Assembly: GCF_000008765.1 (NCBI RefSeq)
Contig: NC_003030.1
Span: 2,080,001 to 2,144,000 of the forward strand
Source of the DNA: Clostridium acetobutylicum ATCC 824
GTDB lineage: Bacteria > Bacillota > Clostridia > Clostridiales > Clostridiaceae
Length of the DNA: 64,000 bases
Direction: 5' to 3'
Position numbers and translations under genes: made by a program
Part shown: positions 1 to 9,024 of the stretch, piece by piece
How positions within the stretch are numbered: position 1 is the stretch's first letter
Layout: each line of letters starts with the position of its first letter
Notes under the pieces: model-generated
Told to the model about the DNA's origin: nothing
The model's database searches: none
Seen by the model: the letters and a program-made list of their open reading frames with translations, nothing else

Positions 1-213
1 AGCATAATAATATGTAATTGGAGTTCCCTGAAAGGTATCACCATTATCAATTAAAATCAATTTACTGTTTCTCTTTCTTTCATTTTTCACTATAGTAGAA
101 AGCTTCACTAAACCAAACTGTTCTTCTGAGTTATCAGCATAATTCACAGGAAATATGTTTCCGTGTACATCACTAGTCTCAAGTATTACTATGTGTTCTA
201 ACTCATTACCCAT
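1..213 (-). CDS. 5'-nucleotidase / metallophosphatase, N-terminal part (runs off the window)
   Basis: The first 71 codons are visible; the rest lies beyond base 1. The peptide carries the two metal-binding motifs of the UshA-type metallophosphatase fold: SDVHGN near residue 15 and DNGD near residue 59, followed by FQGTP. Family members hydrolyse nucleotides or 2',3'-cyclic nucleotides. The ATG at 213 follows a GGAG box about 8 bases upstream. There is no signal peptide at this start, so the protein is either cytoplasmic or differs from the secreted UshA type. The exact substrate cannot be told from the fragment. Confidence 0.8.
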   Translation of the reverse strand, partial: MGNELEHIVILETSDVHGNIFPVNYADNSEEQFGLVKLSTIVKNERKRNSKLILIDNGDTFQGTPITYYYA

Positions 214-370
214 GTATAAACACTCCATTCATAAATTAAGTATATTTTATCATCTTCATATAGTGCAGTAAGCTTTATCTCATATTCTAATTTATTTATC
301 TAACTTTAAGGATTTAGCGAAGCTTTTGTTATTTATTGCATATTAAATTTCTCTACTTGATTAAAACAGA

Positions 371-510
371 TTATGGTTCAAGATTTATAATGGGCTCTTA
401 GCCCAAACCCCAGGGCACTATTCTGTTTCTTTTCTATGGTCAGCTCTTTTTTGACAGACTGCTTTTTTATGGTTCAAGATTTATAATGGGCTCTTAGCCC
501 AAACCCCAGG
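371..510. repeat. 44-bp exact direct repeat (371-414 and 467-510)
   Basis: The same 44 bases occur at 371-414 and 467-510, separated by 52 bases. The right copy contains the last codons and stop of the S1-domain gene; the left copy is a free-standing duplicate of that gene's 3' end. Each copy contains a small hairpin, GGGCT-CTT-AGCCC. The neat ends suggest a local tandem duplication of about 96 bp. No promoter or terminator function is obvious. Confidence 0.85.
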
Positions 511-1324
511 TTGGATTATACTTATTTCTTTGGTTTATGGGTCTCATTAGGTTGGCATTTATTTTTTTCTCATCATAATTAATACTTTTAATTCTAACAA
601 CAAATTTCTCGCCTACAGCTGGAGAGAAATTTGCCCAATTGGGGAAGGGACAAAGACAATTTACTCCCTTTCTTATTGTTAAAAATATGCCATAATCTTT
701 AATACCTGTTACTACCCCTAAATACTCTCCACCCTTATTTAAAGACTTTACAATTCCTAGATATGGATCTTCTTTTGCTTCTTTTATTGAAACTACTACT
801 ATATTATTATCTATATCAAGTTCTTTTATTATAGCCGGCACTACATCTCCAACTTGTACATACTTGTCCACTTTATCAATATATCCATAATCTATTTCAT
901 TTATTGGGACTCTGTACTCTATACCATAACAATCAACTCTACAGTTATTTCTCCCTACAGATGTAACTCGTACAAAAATTTTCTCTCCAACTTTATGTTT
1001 CTTTAGTTCTAAGTTTTTTCTAAGCTCCATTGCCTCTTTTCGTGAAGCGATAGCTGTTCTATTTTCATCATCAAATTCCATAACAATAAAATCTATTTCA
1101 GCACCTATCATACTTCTTATAACTCTTTTGTCTTCTCTTGATACATTCATTTCTCTTATAGGTATTAGAATTTTGAATTCATCATAAAACACTACGCCAC
1201 AATCTACATTTTCATCTTGTCCTATTTTAACATTCTCCATTGCTGCTAAAGTTCCTGTAAGTATTTTTCTACTTTGGCGTGAAGCCATTAAATTGTACTC
1301 ATTGCTATTTAATTCATTTCTCAT
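494..1324 (-). CDS. S1-domain RNA-binding protein
   Basis: 276 residues. Two S1-type OB-fold stretches are visible, about residues 110-180 (starting VGEKIFVRVTSV) and 195-262 (GGEYLGVVTGIKDYGIFLTI), typical of proteins that bind RNA with repeated S1 domains. Residues 1-105 look like a third, weaker beta-rich domain. It is much shorter than ribosomal protein S1 and resembles the small S1-like proteins of Firmicutes that act in translation or RNA turnover. ATG start with a GGAGG-like box just upstream. The stop codon lies inside a 44-bp repeat. The specific role is unknown. Confidence 0.75.
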   Translation of the reverse strand: MRNELNSNEYNLMASRQSRKILTGTLAAMENVKIGQDENVDCGVVFYDEFKILIPIREMNVSREDKRVIRSMIGAEIDFIVMEFDDENRTAIASRKEAMELRKNLELKKHKVGEKIFVRVTSVGRNNCRVDCYGIEYRVPINEIDYGYIDKVDKYVQVGDVVPAIIKELDIDNNIVVVSIKEAKEDPYLGIVKSLNKGGEYLGVVTGIKDYGIFLTIRKGVNCLCPFPNWANFSPAVGEKFVVRIKSINYDEKKINANLMRPINQRNKYNPTWGLG

Positions 1325-1470
1325 AAAGCTATCTTCCTCCTTGAATTATAAAATCATCATTTTTTACCATAGGTTACCATCCCATGATTAAATTTCACAG
1401 AGTTTTACTCCATATTTATATTCTAGTTTGTAAATTCTATTTAAAACTTACATTATTTATGCCACATTTA

Positions 1471-1510
1471 TAAAATAAAAACTCTGCAATATTTCTATTA
1501 CAGAGTTTTC
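1471..1510 (-). terminator. Intrinsic terminator of the GreA-family gene
   Basis: A 9-bp perfect stem (arms 1477-1485 and 1501-1509, AAAACTCTG/CAGAGTTTT) starts three bases after the stop codon and is followed on the minus strand by a T-rich run. The same CAGAGTTTT arm occurs once more near 1397. Confidence 0.75.
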
Positions 1511-1512
1511 TT

Positions 1513-1989
1513 CTAATTTTTTATAGATATTATTTTTATATCTTTTATACTTCTATTATCAGGTAAATTAACATCAATACTGTCTCCTACATGTTTCTTA
1601 TACAAAGCTTTTCCAAAAGGTGAATCAACACTTATGTATTCGATATCCTCATCTTCAACACTTATGTTAAGAGTTGTTACAAGCTTAGCCTTAAATGTCT
1701 CGTCTGCTCCTATTTTTAAAAGCATTTCTGATCCTATGTTAACTTCATCATCGATTTTATCCTCTTCTACAATTATTGCATTTTTTAGCAGTCTAGATAT
1801 TTGACCAAGCCTTCTGTTGTTATGATAGTATTCTTCCTTTGCAGCTTTATACTCTGCATTTTCAGAACGATCTCCAAAAGCTGCAGCCTCCATTTTTTTC
1901 TTTGCTATTTCATGCCTCTTAACAGTATTCCTATACTCATACTCTTCCTTTAATTTATCATAATCACTTTTAGTGAGCATTCTTGACAT
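1513..1989 (-). CDS. greA: GreA/GreB-family transcript cleavage factor
   Basis: 158 residues, the usual GreA length. The N-terminal half is the antiparallel coiled coil; the tip motif GDRSENAEY (about residues 39-47) keeps the acidic residues that hold the catalytic metal when the coiled coil enters the RNA polymerase secondary channel. The C-terminal FKBP-like domain follows (SVDSPFGKALYKKHVGD). It rescues backtracked polymerase by stimulating transcript cleavage. The ATG at 1989 has AGAGGTG 9 bases upstream. It is monocistronic, with its own terminator. It may be a GreA paralogue rather than the main copy. Confidence 0.85.
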   Translation of the reverse strand: MSRMLTKSDYDKLKEEYEYRNTVKRHEIAKKKMEAAAFGDRSENAEYKAAKEEYYHNNRRLGQISRLLKNAIIVEEDKIDDEVNIGSEMLLKIGADETFKAKLVTTLNISVEDEDIEYISVDSPFGKALYKKHVGDSIDVNLPDNRSIKDIKIISIKN

Positions 1990-2100
1990 TATTAAACACC
2001 TCTTAATCCACTTAACACATATTTAAATTATTTTCTAAACATTATTATACTACAGAGGAAATGAAATATTAACAACTACTTTTGTCTTAACTATCCACTA

Positions 2101-2146
2101 TAAAAAATAACTCTTTATACTGGATTGTCAGTAAAAGAGTTATTTA
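2101..2146 (-). terminator. Intrinsic terminator after the beta-helix gene
   Basis: A stem of about 12 bp built from AAATAACTCTTT and its complement flanks a short loop and is followed on the minus strand by TTTTTTATAG. It lies just after the stop of the secreted beta-helix gene. Confidence 0.75.
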
Positions 2147-2171
2147 ATTAAAATAAGATTATTACTTGTGT

Positions 2172-3506
2172 TTATCTTATGAATCTTCCAATATAAAACA
2201 AAGGTAAAACACTATAGTCAATATTAACATTAGTTGTTTTACTTCCATAACTTCCTCTAATTACATTATCAACATAAAAGTTATCTTTTGCTTCATTATT
2301 ATCAAAATTACTTTCAAATATAGCATGAGCGCAGCCAGATGTCATATTATCTATACTATTACTGATAATAGCAATATATTTTGTATTATAGTCAACAAAT
2401 ATAGCCGCATTGCTATTCAAATCCCATTTTATATTTTTCGAAAGATTTTTAGAATAATTAGAATCCTTTGGTTCATTTACTCCATAACCACTATCTATTA
2501 CACAATTTTGTACTACATGCAAATTGTTTGACCTCAACATATATATTCCTACATAATCACACTTACTCAGTTTATTACTAACTATTGTAGAATCTGCTAG
2601 TTCATCTATTTCAATACCAAAGTATGCAGGATTAATTATCTTATTGTTATCTATAGTAAAACCCGTTCCCATATAGGTATGATTGTTTATTTCCGGATTG
2701 GTATGCTCTGTTTCCGCTGCTACCTTTATACCTGACAATGCGCAATTATTTATTATATTGTTTTCGATAATATTATTAAAAGCTGGTATAGATACAAAGA
2801 TACCATGGGACTTGGAATCATTAATTGTATTTCCACATACTTGCGATGAATTACACATATAGAAAGCAATTCTTGTTCCTATTATAGTATTATTTAATAA
2901 CTTTCCATAGCGCTGAAGTGCTAAAATCACTCCATCTCCTTCATTTGTAGAATATACTGTACAATCCTTTACAACATTGTTTTTATCCAGATCTCCATTT
3001 TCAACTGCCTTTATAGTATCTTCATCGCTAGAATAATCCTTACCTGCAAAGTAAATAGAAAAATTACTATTTGAACCATATACTATACAATTGCTAACCA
3101 TTACATTATTAGAATGTCCTTCTACTATAGCTGTACCCCTACCTGCATATTTCTGACAATCTACAGTCAAATTCGATACCTTAACGTTATCCGCGTAGAT
3201 AACAACACCGTCTGCTGCTGTATTAGTTTGTATTATCTTTACACCAGTTTTAGATGCACCAGTTATAACAGTATTATTATTCTTTATTATCAAAGCCGAT
3301 GACAATAAATACGTTCCATCTTTTATTATAATATTTTTCTTACCAGCACTAATTGCATCCTGTATATTTGTATAATCACCTGTTCCATCAGAACTTACAA
3401 TGGTTTCATTCGAATTGTTAGCATCAGCTTTAACGATTACACAAATATTTAAATTAAAGATAAAAATAAAAATAATGCTTACCATTAAAATCTTATTTAT
3501 TTTCAT
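2172..3506 (-). CDS. Secreted right-handed beta-helix protein, pectate-lyase-related
   Basis: 444 residues. A hydrophobic signal peptide covers about residues 5-27, ending near VKADA. The mature start GTGDYTNIQDAISAG is the N-terminal motif of pectinesterase and pectate-lyase beta-helices. The rest consists of short repeats rich in N-N-x-I/V typical of a parallel beta-helix (NosD or PL-like) from residue 70 onward. The protein probably acts outside the cell on pectin or a related polysaccharide, but I see no clear catalytic set. It stands divergently opposite a PL9-type pectate lyase, which supports a polysaccharide role. Confidence 0.7.
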   Translation of the reverse strand: MKINKILMVSIIFIFIFNLNICVIVKADANNSNETIVSSDGTGDYTNIQDAISAGKKNIIIKDGTYLLSSALIIKNNNTVITGASKTGVKIIQTNTAADGVVIYADNVKVSNLTVDCQKYAGRGTAIVEGHSNNVMVSNCIVYGSNSNFSIYFAGKDYSSDEDTIKAVENGDLDKNNVVKDCTVYSTNEGDGVILALQRYGKLLNNTIIGTRIAFYMCNSSQVCGNTINDSKSHGIFVSIPAFNNIIENNIINNCALSGIKVAAETEHTNPEINNHTYMGTGFTIDNNKIINPAYFGIEIDELADSTIVSNKLSKCDYVGIYMLRSNNLHVVQNCVIDSGYGVNEPKDSNYSKNLSKNIKWDLNSNAAIFVDYNTKYIAIISNSIDNMTSGCAHAIFESNFDNNEAKDNFYVDNVIRGSYGSKTTNVNIDYSVLPLFYIGRFIR

Positions 3507-3960
3507 AAGTTTATCATCTCCTACTCCATATAATATATCGTTAAATTTTCACATTTTTTACACTCTTATTATGTCTAGTTAACTTTATTTTTACATTTCA
3601 CTATTATAATATGCTATATTAAAGTTATAGCAATATAGATGCTGACATATTTATAAAAAAGTACAAGCTATCTTGAAACAAAGTATACTTTTAATATAGA
3701 TGAGGTGTAAAAACTATTCTAGATATTGTAGACAAAGAAGATTATAGAGTAAGATACATTCACTTTGGTTTGATATGTTTTTACATGATAGACAAAGAAA
3801 TCACTACTATATATGTAACATTGGAGTTTTACTTTATACTATTAAATTTATATATAAAGCAGATCATATACTTATTATGCAATGAATACCTACGTATCCT
3901 TAAGAATTAATTTGATGCTGCTATTTATTTTTAGTTAATTTAGAAAATATAAAGATATAC
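3507..3960. other. Divergent intergenic region with a possible gene remnant
   Basis: No intact gene. On the plus strand a start-less open frame of about 64 codons runs from about 3718 to 3910 and reads like protein at its beginning (ILDIVDKEDYRVRYIHFG) before turning low-complexity. It could be a decayed gene end or chance in AT-rich DNA. The segment must hold the minus-strand promoter of the beta-helix gene, but I see no convincing -35/-10 pair. Confidence 0.35.
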
Positions 3961-3994
3961 AAAACTTTCATTATAAAGTTTTGTCGTTTATAAT
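3961..3994 (+). promoter_or_regulatory. Putative promoter and operator-like inverted repeat of the pectate lyase gene
   Basis: A perfect TATAAT lies at 3989-3994, about 50 bases before the start codon. Directly upstream is an 8-bp inverted repeat (AAAACTTT 3961-3968, AAAGTTTT 3975-3982) where the -35 box would be; the -35 match itself is poor. That position suits a repressor or activator site for an inducible pectinase gene. Inference only. Confidence 0.4.
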
Positions 3995-4046
3995 AAATTT
4001 AGTAAAAGATTTTTTTTACGAATTTTATTATAAAAGGAGTTTTTAT

Positions 4047-4859
4047 ATGAATAAGAAAATTTTAAGTTTATTAACTTCAGTAGCAATTATCTCTTCTGTT
4101 GCTTCATTTGGAGTTCAAGCAAAATCTGTAAACGCTAAAGGTGATATAGCATCTAAATTAGAGGCTGGTGGTGTTATACCAGCAGGTAACTATACTTTAA
4201 ATAGAGGAGTTAAAGTTACAAAGCCTATAAGTGCTGAAGGTGTTGTAATTGATGCTTCAGCATGTCCAAAAGGAACCATTGCAATTGTGGCTCGTGCTAA
4301 TATAAGTGGAATAACTATAAACAATGCTAAAAGACAAGGAATAAGTGTTCAAAACTGCTCCGGTATTACAATAAAAAATTGTAAAGTTACAAAAGCACAA
4401 TTTGCTGGTATAGAGGCAAAAGATAATGTTTCCAATGTAACTTTTGAAAATTGCGAATCAGATTACAATTTTGACAATGCTAACGGTGGAGAGGATGCAG
4501 ATGGATTTGGAATAAAAAATGGAGCTAAAAATATTACACTAAAGAACTGTGTGGCTATAGGAAATAGCGATGACGGCTATGATACTTATACTGCTGGAAG
4601 TAATATAACTTTCCTAGGCTGTAGAGCTCAAAATAATGGTTCTGGCAAAAATGGAGATGGAAATGGCTTTAAATTAGGACCTTGTCTATACAAGAATCAA
4701 GATGGGGGCTTAGTTACAGTTAAAAACTGTACTGCACTTAATAATAAAGGTGTAGGTTTCCTTAGAAATCATAACAAAGTTGCTCCTGTCCAATCAGGTA
4801 ATATTGCATCAGGTAATAAGGGTGGAGATTTTAAATGGGACTATACACCTAGAAAATAA
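4047..4859 (+). CDS. Secreted pectate lyase, PL9-like
   Basis: 270 residues from the ATG at 4047, chosen because AAAGGAG sits 7 bases upstream. A signal peptide spans about residues 1-28 (ends VQAKSVNA). The mature protein is a parallel beta-helix with the hallmarks of PL9 lyases: GGEDADGFGIK, NSDDGYDTY and GDGNGFKLG, which hold the calcium-binding aspartates and the likely catalytic lysine in that family. PL9 enzymes cleave polygalacturonate by beta-elimination. It is compact compared with the larger multidomain PL9 enzymes and lacks a carbohydrate-binding module. Its own terminator follows. Confidence 0.85.
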   Translation: MNKKILSLLTSVAIISSVASFGVQAKSVNAKGDIASKLEAGGVIPAGNYTLNRGVKVTKPISAEGVVIDASACPKGTIAIVARANISGITINNAKRQGISVQNCSGITIKNCKVTKAQFAGIEAKDNVSNVTFENCESDYNFDNANGGEDADGFGIKNGAKNITLKNCVAIGNSDDGYDTYTAGSNITFLGCRAQNNGSGKNGDGNGFKLGPCLYKNQDGGLVTVKNCTALNNKGVGFLRNHNKVAPVQSGNIASGNKGGDFKWDYTPRK

Positions 4860-4871
4860 TCAAACTTTTAT

Positions 4872-4905
4872 AAAAATCCATGAATTTTCATGGATTTTTA
4901 TATTT
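4872..4905. terminator. Strong intrinsic terminator, probably bidirectional
   Basis: A perfect 13-bp stem (4872-4884 and 4887-4899) with a 2-base loop; the T-run is part of the arm and continues into TATTTTA. It lies between two convergent genes, the plus-strand pectate lyase and the minus-strand coupling ATPase. Confidence 0.85.
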
Positions 4906-4922
4906 TACGTATTCTTAACTTC

Positions 4923-6710
4923 TTACCAAAATTCACATTTCTCATTTGATCTATTGTTATCCTTTAACTTGTGAGGCCATTCTGGTATATGGTCACTTAC
5001 CTTAATGGACCTAAGAAATTTTGAAAGCCTATGCTTTGTATAATCCATCTTTTGTAGCATTATTGGTTTTTGGCCTCTTAAAATAAGTATTTCATTTTCA
5101 TTTGGTAACCTTAATAATTCATCTGGATTCATCAAATTTCTTTTAATTGACTTATCCGTTATTTTCCCAAAATCCATTATTCCTTTAAAACCAGCTGACT
5201 TACTAAAACTTCTATCATTTACTGTTGCAGTTCCCAAAAGCTTAGATACAAACTCAGAGGTTATCATATCTGTAGCTCCTAAAAACAATCTACTATCACA
5301 GTTTCCTATTATTTCAGACCATCCATTATTGGGATACCTATTTTGAAGCTGTGCTATATTTTGAAATATAATTAAACTTGATATTCCTCTTGATCTCATA
5401 GTTGATATTTTCTTTGTAAAGTCAGGTATCGCTCCTATATTAGGAAATTCATCAAGTATAAAGTACACCTCCTTTTGTGCTTCCTTCGGCGTATAATCAG
5501 CATATTTAACTAATTTTATAAAAAGAAACGAAAAAAATAACCCTGCTATAAAATCAAAGGTAGATTCCATATCTGAGGTTATACAAAAATAAGCACATTT
5601 CTCCTTCTTAGGAAGGGTTAAATCAATATCACTTTCAGCTGAAAGCTCACACACAAGCTTGTTTTGAAACACTTGAAGTTTTGAACCAAGCCCTATAATT
5701 ACTCCCGATTTTACATTTTCCGATGCCTGTGAGTAAATATTATATGGCATTTTTGCCTCATGTGATGATGAGAGCGTTCTAAATAAATTATCAATAGATG
5801 CTGTATCTCTTAAAGAAAGCATTGAGTATACAGCTGATAAATTTCTTTCTTCCTTTGGATTTTCTTTTACAACATAAAGTACAAGTGCCTTAAGAAGATT
5901 CATCTCTGTTTTCTCCCAAAAATCATCCTGCCTTGACCCTAAGGTTCTTGTATTAGCTATTACAGTTTCTGCAAAACTTTGAGCTGATATTTCATCTGTT
6001 ATTTCTCCCAAAGGATTCCACCTATCAGAATTTCTCATATTGACTAAATTAAAAACTTTAACTGTATATCCCATATCTCTTAAAAACTCTGACATAGATT
6101 CAAAAATTTCACCCTTTGGATCTGTAATTACCATTGACTGATTAAGTTCACTTATTTGCATTATATTAGGTCTTACAAAGCTCCTACTTTTCATACTCCC
6201 AGAAGCACCAAATACAGCTATATTCTTGTTAAAGAAAGTGTCTTTGGGCAGTATTACCATCTTATTTCCGAAACCTTCTTTTATGCTTCCAAAAACAAGC
6301 CCTTCACCCCCGCCTATTGTAAGCACTTTTTTAATTTCACTATTTTTCATCCAATTTGCAGTTCCCTGCGTTCCATTGTTTCTCAAATGATTTATCCCTT
6401 TCTCTTCACTATCCATATTTCTATAAAGGAAAACAAACAAAGAAATTCCAGAAGTAAAAAGTAAGAATACAATTACAAAATCATTACGTATATCCAAGTT
6501 ATTTATAATAGTATTAAAACTAATAAATGGATGCTTGTACATGTTAATTAACTCATTAATATCGATGAATTTGTTTAATGAACTTCTCTTAATAAATTCA
6601 CTTCTAATCACTATAAGCGGCGTTAACAGGTATATACATATTAAAGTATGTAAGATAAATATACAAATTATCAATCTATAATTAAACTTTTTATGCACAC
6701 CTAACCACAC
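4923..6710 (-). CDS. VirD4/TraG-type coupling ATPase (T4CP)
   Basis: 595 residues. Two membrane segments near residues 12-36 and 78-94 precede a large ATPase domain. The Walker A is VFGASGSMKSRSFVRPN and Walker B is VYFILDEFPNIG; ITDPKGEIFE and the MRSRGISSLIIFQN helix are also typical of type IV coupling proteins. In conjugation or secretion these hexamers recruit DNA or protein to the channel. The Walker A has M where most have G before the lysine. It is the most distal gene of the Tad operon region; no relaxase is next to it. Start uncertain: a GTG at 6710 sits directly behind GGAAGG. Confidence 0.85.
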   Translation of the reverse strand: MWLGVHKKFNYRLIICIFILHTLICIYLLTPLIVIRSEFIKRSSLNKFIDINELINMYKHPFISFNTIINNLDIRNDFVIVFLLFTSGISLFVFLYRNMDSEEKGINHLRNNGTQGTANWMKNSEIKKVLTIGGGEGLVFGSIKEGFGNKMVILPKDTFFNKNIAVFGASGSMKSRSFVRPNIMQISELNQSMVITDPKGEIFESMSEFLRDMGYTVKVFNLVNMRNSDRWNPLGEITDEISAQSFAETVIANTRTLGSRQDDFWEKTEMNLLKALVLYVVKENPKEERNLSAVYSMLSLRDTASIDNLFRTLSSSHEAKMPYNIYSQASENVKSGVIIGLGSKLQVFQNKLVCELSAESDIDLTLPKKEKCAYFCITSDMESTFDFIAGLFFSFLFIKLVKYADYTPKEAQKEVYFILDEFPNIGAIPDFTKKISTMRSRGISSLIIFQNIAQLQNRYPNNGWSEIIGNCDSRLFLGATDMITSEFVSKLLGTATVNDRSFSKSAGFKGIMDFGKITDKSIKRNLMNPDELLRLPNENEILILRGQKPIMLQKMDYTKHRLSKFLRSIKVSDHIPEWPHKLKDNNRSNEKCEFW

Positions 6711-6718
6711 CCTTCCAT

Positions 6719-6940
6719 TTATCTTAATTCATACTTAACCTTAAGTTCACAAGTAAAGAAACTTGCTTTAGTAAAACACTCTTTAAATCCAAGTCTAGCA
6801 GAAATAGCTAAGAAATAATTTTCATACTCTTTAGCTATCACAAAATTATCCTTTATCTCTCCACAGTCTTTTATAATAACGTCCCCAACTTTAGGCATTA
6901 TAGATTTAATTTTAAAGTTGCTATAAAAATTTTTTGCCAT
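6719..6940 (-). CDS. Small hypothetical protein between the coupling ATPase and a winged-helix protein
   Basis: 73 residues, no signal peptide or membrane segment; moderately basic with a short beta-rich core. I do not recognise the family. The ATG at 6940 has a strong AAAAGGAGG box and only 8 bases separate its stop from the coupling ATPase start, so the two are probably co-translated. Small accessory proteins often sit beside VirD4-like genes in mobile elements. Confidence 0.6.
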   Translation of the reverse strand: MAKNFYSNFKIKSIMPKVGDVIIKDCGEIKDNFVIAKEYENYFLAISARLGFKECFTKASFFTCELKVKYELR

Positions 6941-6955
6941 TGAAAAAACCTCCTT

Positions 6956-7453
6956 TTAAAAAAAATTAAGTACACCATCTTCTATAGTGCAGCATTTAAT
7001 TTGTTTATTAATTTTTATATTTTCCTTCTGATTTTCTTCAGAAAGAACTACGATGACTCTCTCTGAAACTCCCCTATTTATGGCACTTGAGTAAATGGTC
7101 TCCTCTCCCTCGTTTATAATAGCTACATCAAAAACTTTACTATTTCTAAAAAATGCAATTGTAAACGGGAAATCTTGTGGCATACACCATTCAATAGGAA
7201 TGCCTCCATTGTTTAAATGCAAGTAACTGTATAGATCCAAAGCTTTAATCATTTTTATATTGAGCTCCTTTTTCCCATCTAGTACACATATATCATTAAA
7301 TACTAGCTTTACTTTTCTTTGTCTTATTAATATTTTAAATTGGTTGTCTATATCTTTTATATTGAGAATTCTTTTCATATGTTCTATTCTTGCAACTCCA
7401 AATTTCTCTATAAATTTAAGTATTCTTTCCTGCTTTAGGTTAATATAATACAC
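6956..7453 (-). CDS. Winged-helix protein, DUF5697 / replication-relaxation-like
   Basis: About 165 residues from the GTG at 7453, which has AAGGAG 8 bases upstream; a GTG at 7462 overlaps that box. The N-terminus (LKFIEKFGVARIEHMKRIL) has the look of a winged helix that opens relaxase-associated and replication-relaxation proteins of clostridial elements. The second half is alpha/beta without motifs I know. It lies one gene from the coupling ATPase, as in conjugative modules. The name rests on resemblance only. Confidence 0.5.
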   Translation of the reverse strand: MYYINLKQERILKFIEKFGVARIEHMKRILNIKDIDNQFKILIRQRKVKLVFNDICVLDGKKELNIKMIKALDLYSYLHLNNGGIPIEWCMPQDFPFTIAFFRNSKVFDVAIINEGEETIYSSAINRGVSERVIVVLSEENQKENIKINKQIKCCTIEDGVLNFF

Positions 7454-7512
7454 GCTCTTCACTCCTTCATATTAGAAATTTATATATTGTTAAAACCATA
7501 TCTTATTTCATA

Positions 7513-8112
7513 TTAAATTCCTAAAGAAACTACTACAAAGGCCATTAATATATATGGAACAAATGCTACCCTCTCTTTTTTTATAGCTATATTTTTTATA
7601 ATTTTAAAAATACCATAAATGCCACATAAAAAAATAGATAAAATTAGAACTTCTATGCTCTTATAAAATCCAATTGATATGCCACATATTATAAATATTT
7701 CAACATCGCCTAAACCAATAACTTTAAAAAGCGCAAAAATATACGAAATTATTCCCATTGCTACTGCTCCCACTACATAATCTTCTATACAATTTCCACT
7801 AAAGTAAGTTATCATTACAAACACTGTACTAAACAAGAAAGAAATAATTGTGATAAAAAAGTAGACATTTTTAGTTTTAAAATCAATAAGCGCTGCTAAA
7901 AACAGCATAGTAGCTATAACACAATGTTTAAAAAACTCAAACCCTAGCATACTTTTTCTATAGAAAAGACAATATATTAGCCCCAATATCATTGCCACAA
8001 TACTACATTCTTTTGTTGTGAATTCATAAGTAAGCTCTTTTTTGCAAATACCTCCTGCAATGTTCACAGTCATATATCCTATAGCAATACCATATATAAA
8101 AGTAATTACCAC
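7513..8112 (-). CDS. Prepilin peptidase, A24 family (TadV/CpaA-like)
   Basis: 199 residues, six or more membrane segments. The two catalytic aspartates are seen in ALIDFKTKNVY (about residues 74-84) and GLGDVE (about 132-137), the GxGD motif of type IV prepilin peptidases. It lacks the N-terminal methyltransferase domain of PilD, as usual for Tad systems. It would cleave the leader of the small pilin-like and TadE-like proteins encoded upstream. GTG start at 8112 with AAAGGAGG upstream. A terminator separates it from the previous gene, so it may have its own promoter. Confidence 0.9.
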   Translation of the reverse strand: MVITFIYGIAIGYMTVNIAGGICKKELTYEFTTKECSIVAMILGLIYCLFYRKSMLGFEFFKHCVIATMLFLAALIDFKTKNVYFFITIISFLFSTVFVMITYFSGNCIEDYVVGAVAMGIISYIFALFKVIGLGDVEIFIICGISIGFYKSIEVLILSIFLCGIYGIFKIIKNIAIKKERVAFVPYILMAFVVVSLGI

Positions 8113-8135
8113 AGCATAACCTCCTTTTTTCTTTA

Positions 8136-8175
8136 TATAAAAAATAGCGGATAGGCAATTTTACCTATCCGCTAT
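8136..8175 (-). terminator. Intrinsic terminator between the Thr/Gln-rich protein and prepilin peptidase
   Basis: A perfect 11-bp GC-containing stem (TAGCGGATAGG at 8145-8155 with its complement at 8164-8174) is followed on the minus strand by TTTTTATATAAAG. Confidence 0.85.
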
Positions 8176-8180
8176 AAATG

Positions 8181-8825
8181 TTAATTTCCGTTATTATGAA
8201 TTTCTTTCATTATTTCATCTTGACTTTTGGATGCATCAATTTCATCCTGACTAGTAATTTTATTCTGTTGATCTTGATTTTGGACTGCCGGCTGCTGTGG
8301 CTCATTCACAACTGGCTGTGAAGGCTCCTGCGTAGGATGAACAGCTGGAGTTGTAGTCTGAGTTGTTCTTCTCGTAGTTTGTGACTGTGTAACATTTTTA
8401 CTTTCTTGTCCAACTCGATTATTATTTGGTTTTTGTGATGTATTATTTGGCGAGCTACTTTTACTAGTTTTATTACTTGCAGTATTAGATGATGGACTAT
8501 TAGCTGCCCCTGATGTATCTACTTTCTGATTGCTATCCTTTGATTGTGGTACTGTAGCGTTCTGTGTATTTGTAGCAGCTTTAACTTCAGGCTTGCTTTC
8601 AGCTTTTGTAGTATTTTTCTTTTTAGCTTTACTTGGCGTTTTCTCGGCCTCTATCTTTTTTTGTTCAACTGTTTTTTTATCATGTAACTTATATACAACT
8701 CCTACTAATAATTCACAGCACAAAATAAGCCCCATAGCTCCTATGAGCAGTTTCATCTTATTAGATTTTATTTTAGCTCTTTTAGTGAATTTATTCCTAC
8801 CATTTAATATACTAAATTTTTTCAT
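8181..8825 (-). CDS. Membrane-anchored Ser/Thr/Gln-rich protein of the pilus locus
   Basis: 214 residues. A basic N-terminus, one membrane helix (about residues 24-46) and then a long low-complexity tail rich in K/T/S/Q/P/N that should lie outside the cell and be disordered. No enzymatic domain. It stands inside the Tad block, so a wall-spanning or anchoring role for the pilus is possible, but no family is recognised. ATG start with GGGGGA upstream; own terminator downstream. About 200 bp without a gene separate it from CpaB. Confidence 0.65.
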   Translation of the reverse strand: MKKFSILNGRNKFTKRAKIKSNKMKLLIGAMGLILCCELLVGVVYKLHDKKTVEQKKIEAEKTPSKAKKKNTTKAESKPEVKAATNTQNATVPQSKDSNQKVDTSGAANSPSSNTASNKTSKSSSPNNTSQKPNNNRVGQESKNVTQSQTTRRTTQTTTPAVHPTQEPSQPVVNEPQQPAVQNQDQQNKITSQDEIDASKSQDEIMKEIHNNGN

Positions 8826-9024
8826 CTCAATCCCCCGCTTATTTATATATCACTATAAATAACATATTTTCACTTACATTTTACAATTTATCTCTCAGGA
8901 TTGCAAATTTGAACCTTTATCTTATTTGTTTAACATTTGTCATATAATTAAGTTACAGTAACCTCATAACATTTTCTTTATTTATATAGTATTTTATTTA
9001 GATATTTTTATTTTTTATAAAAAA

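Noticed and set aside
3718..3910. Start-less plus-strand frame between the beta-helix genes
   Set aside because: It begins protein-like but lacks a start and ribosome binding site and becomes low-complexity; not enough to call a gene.
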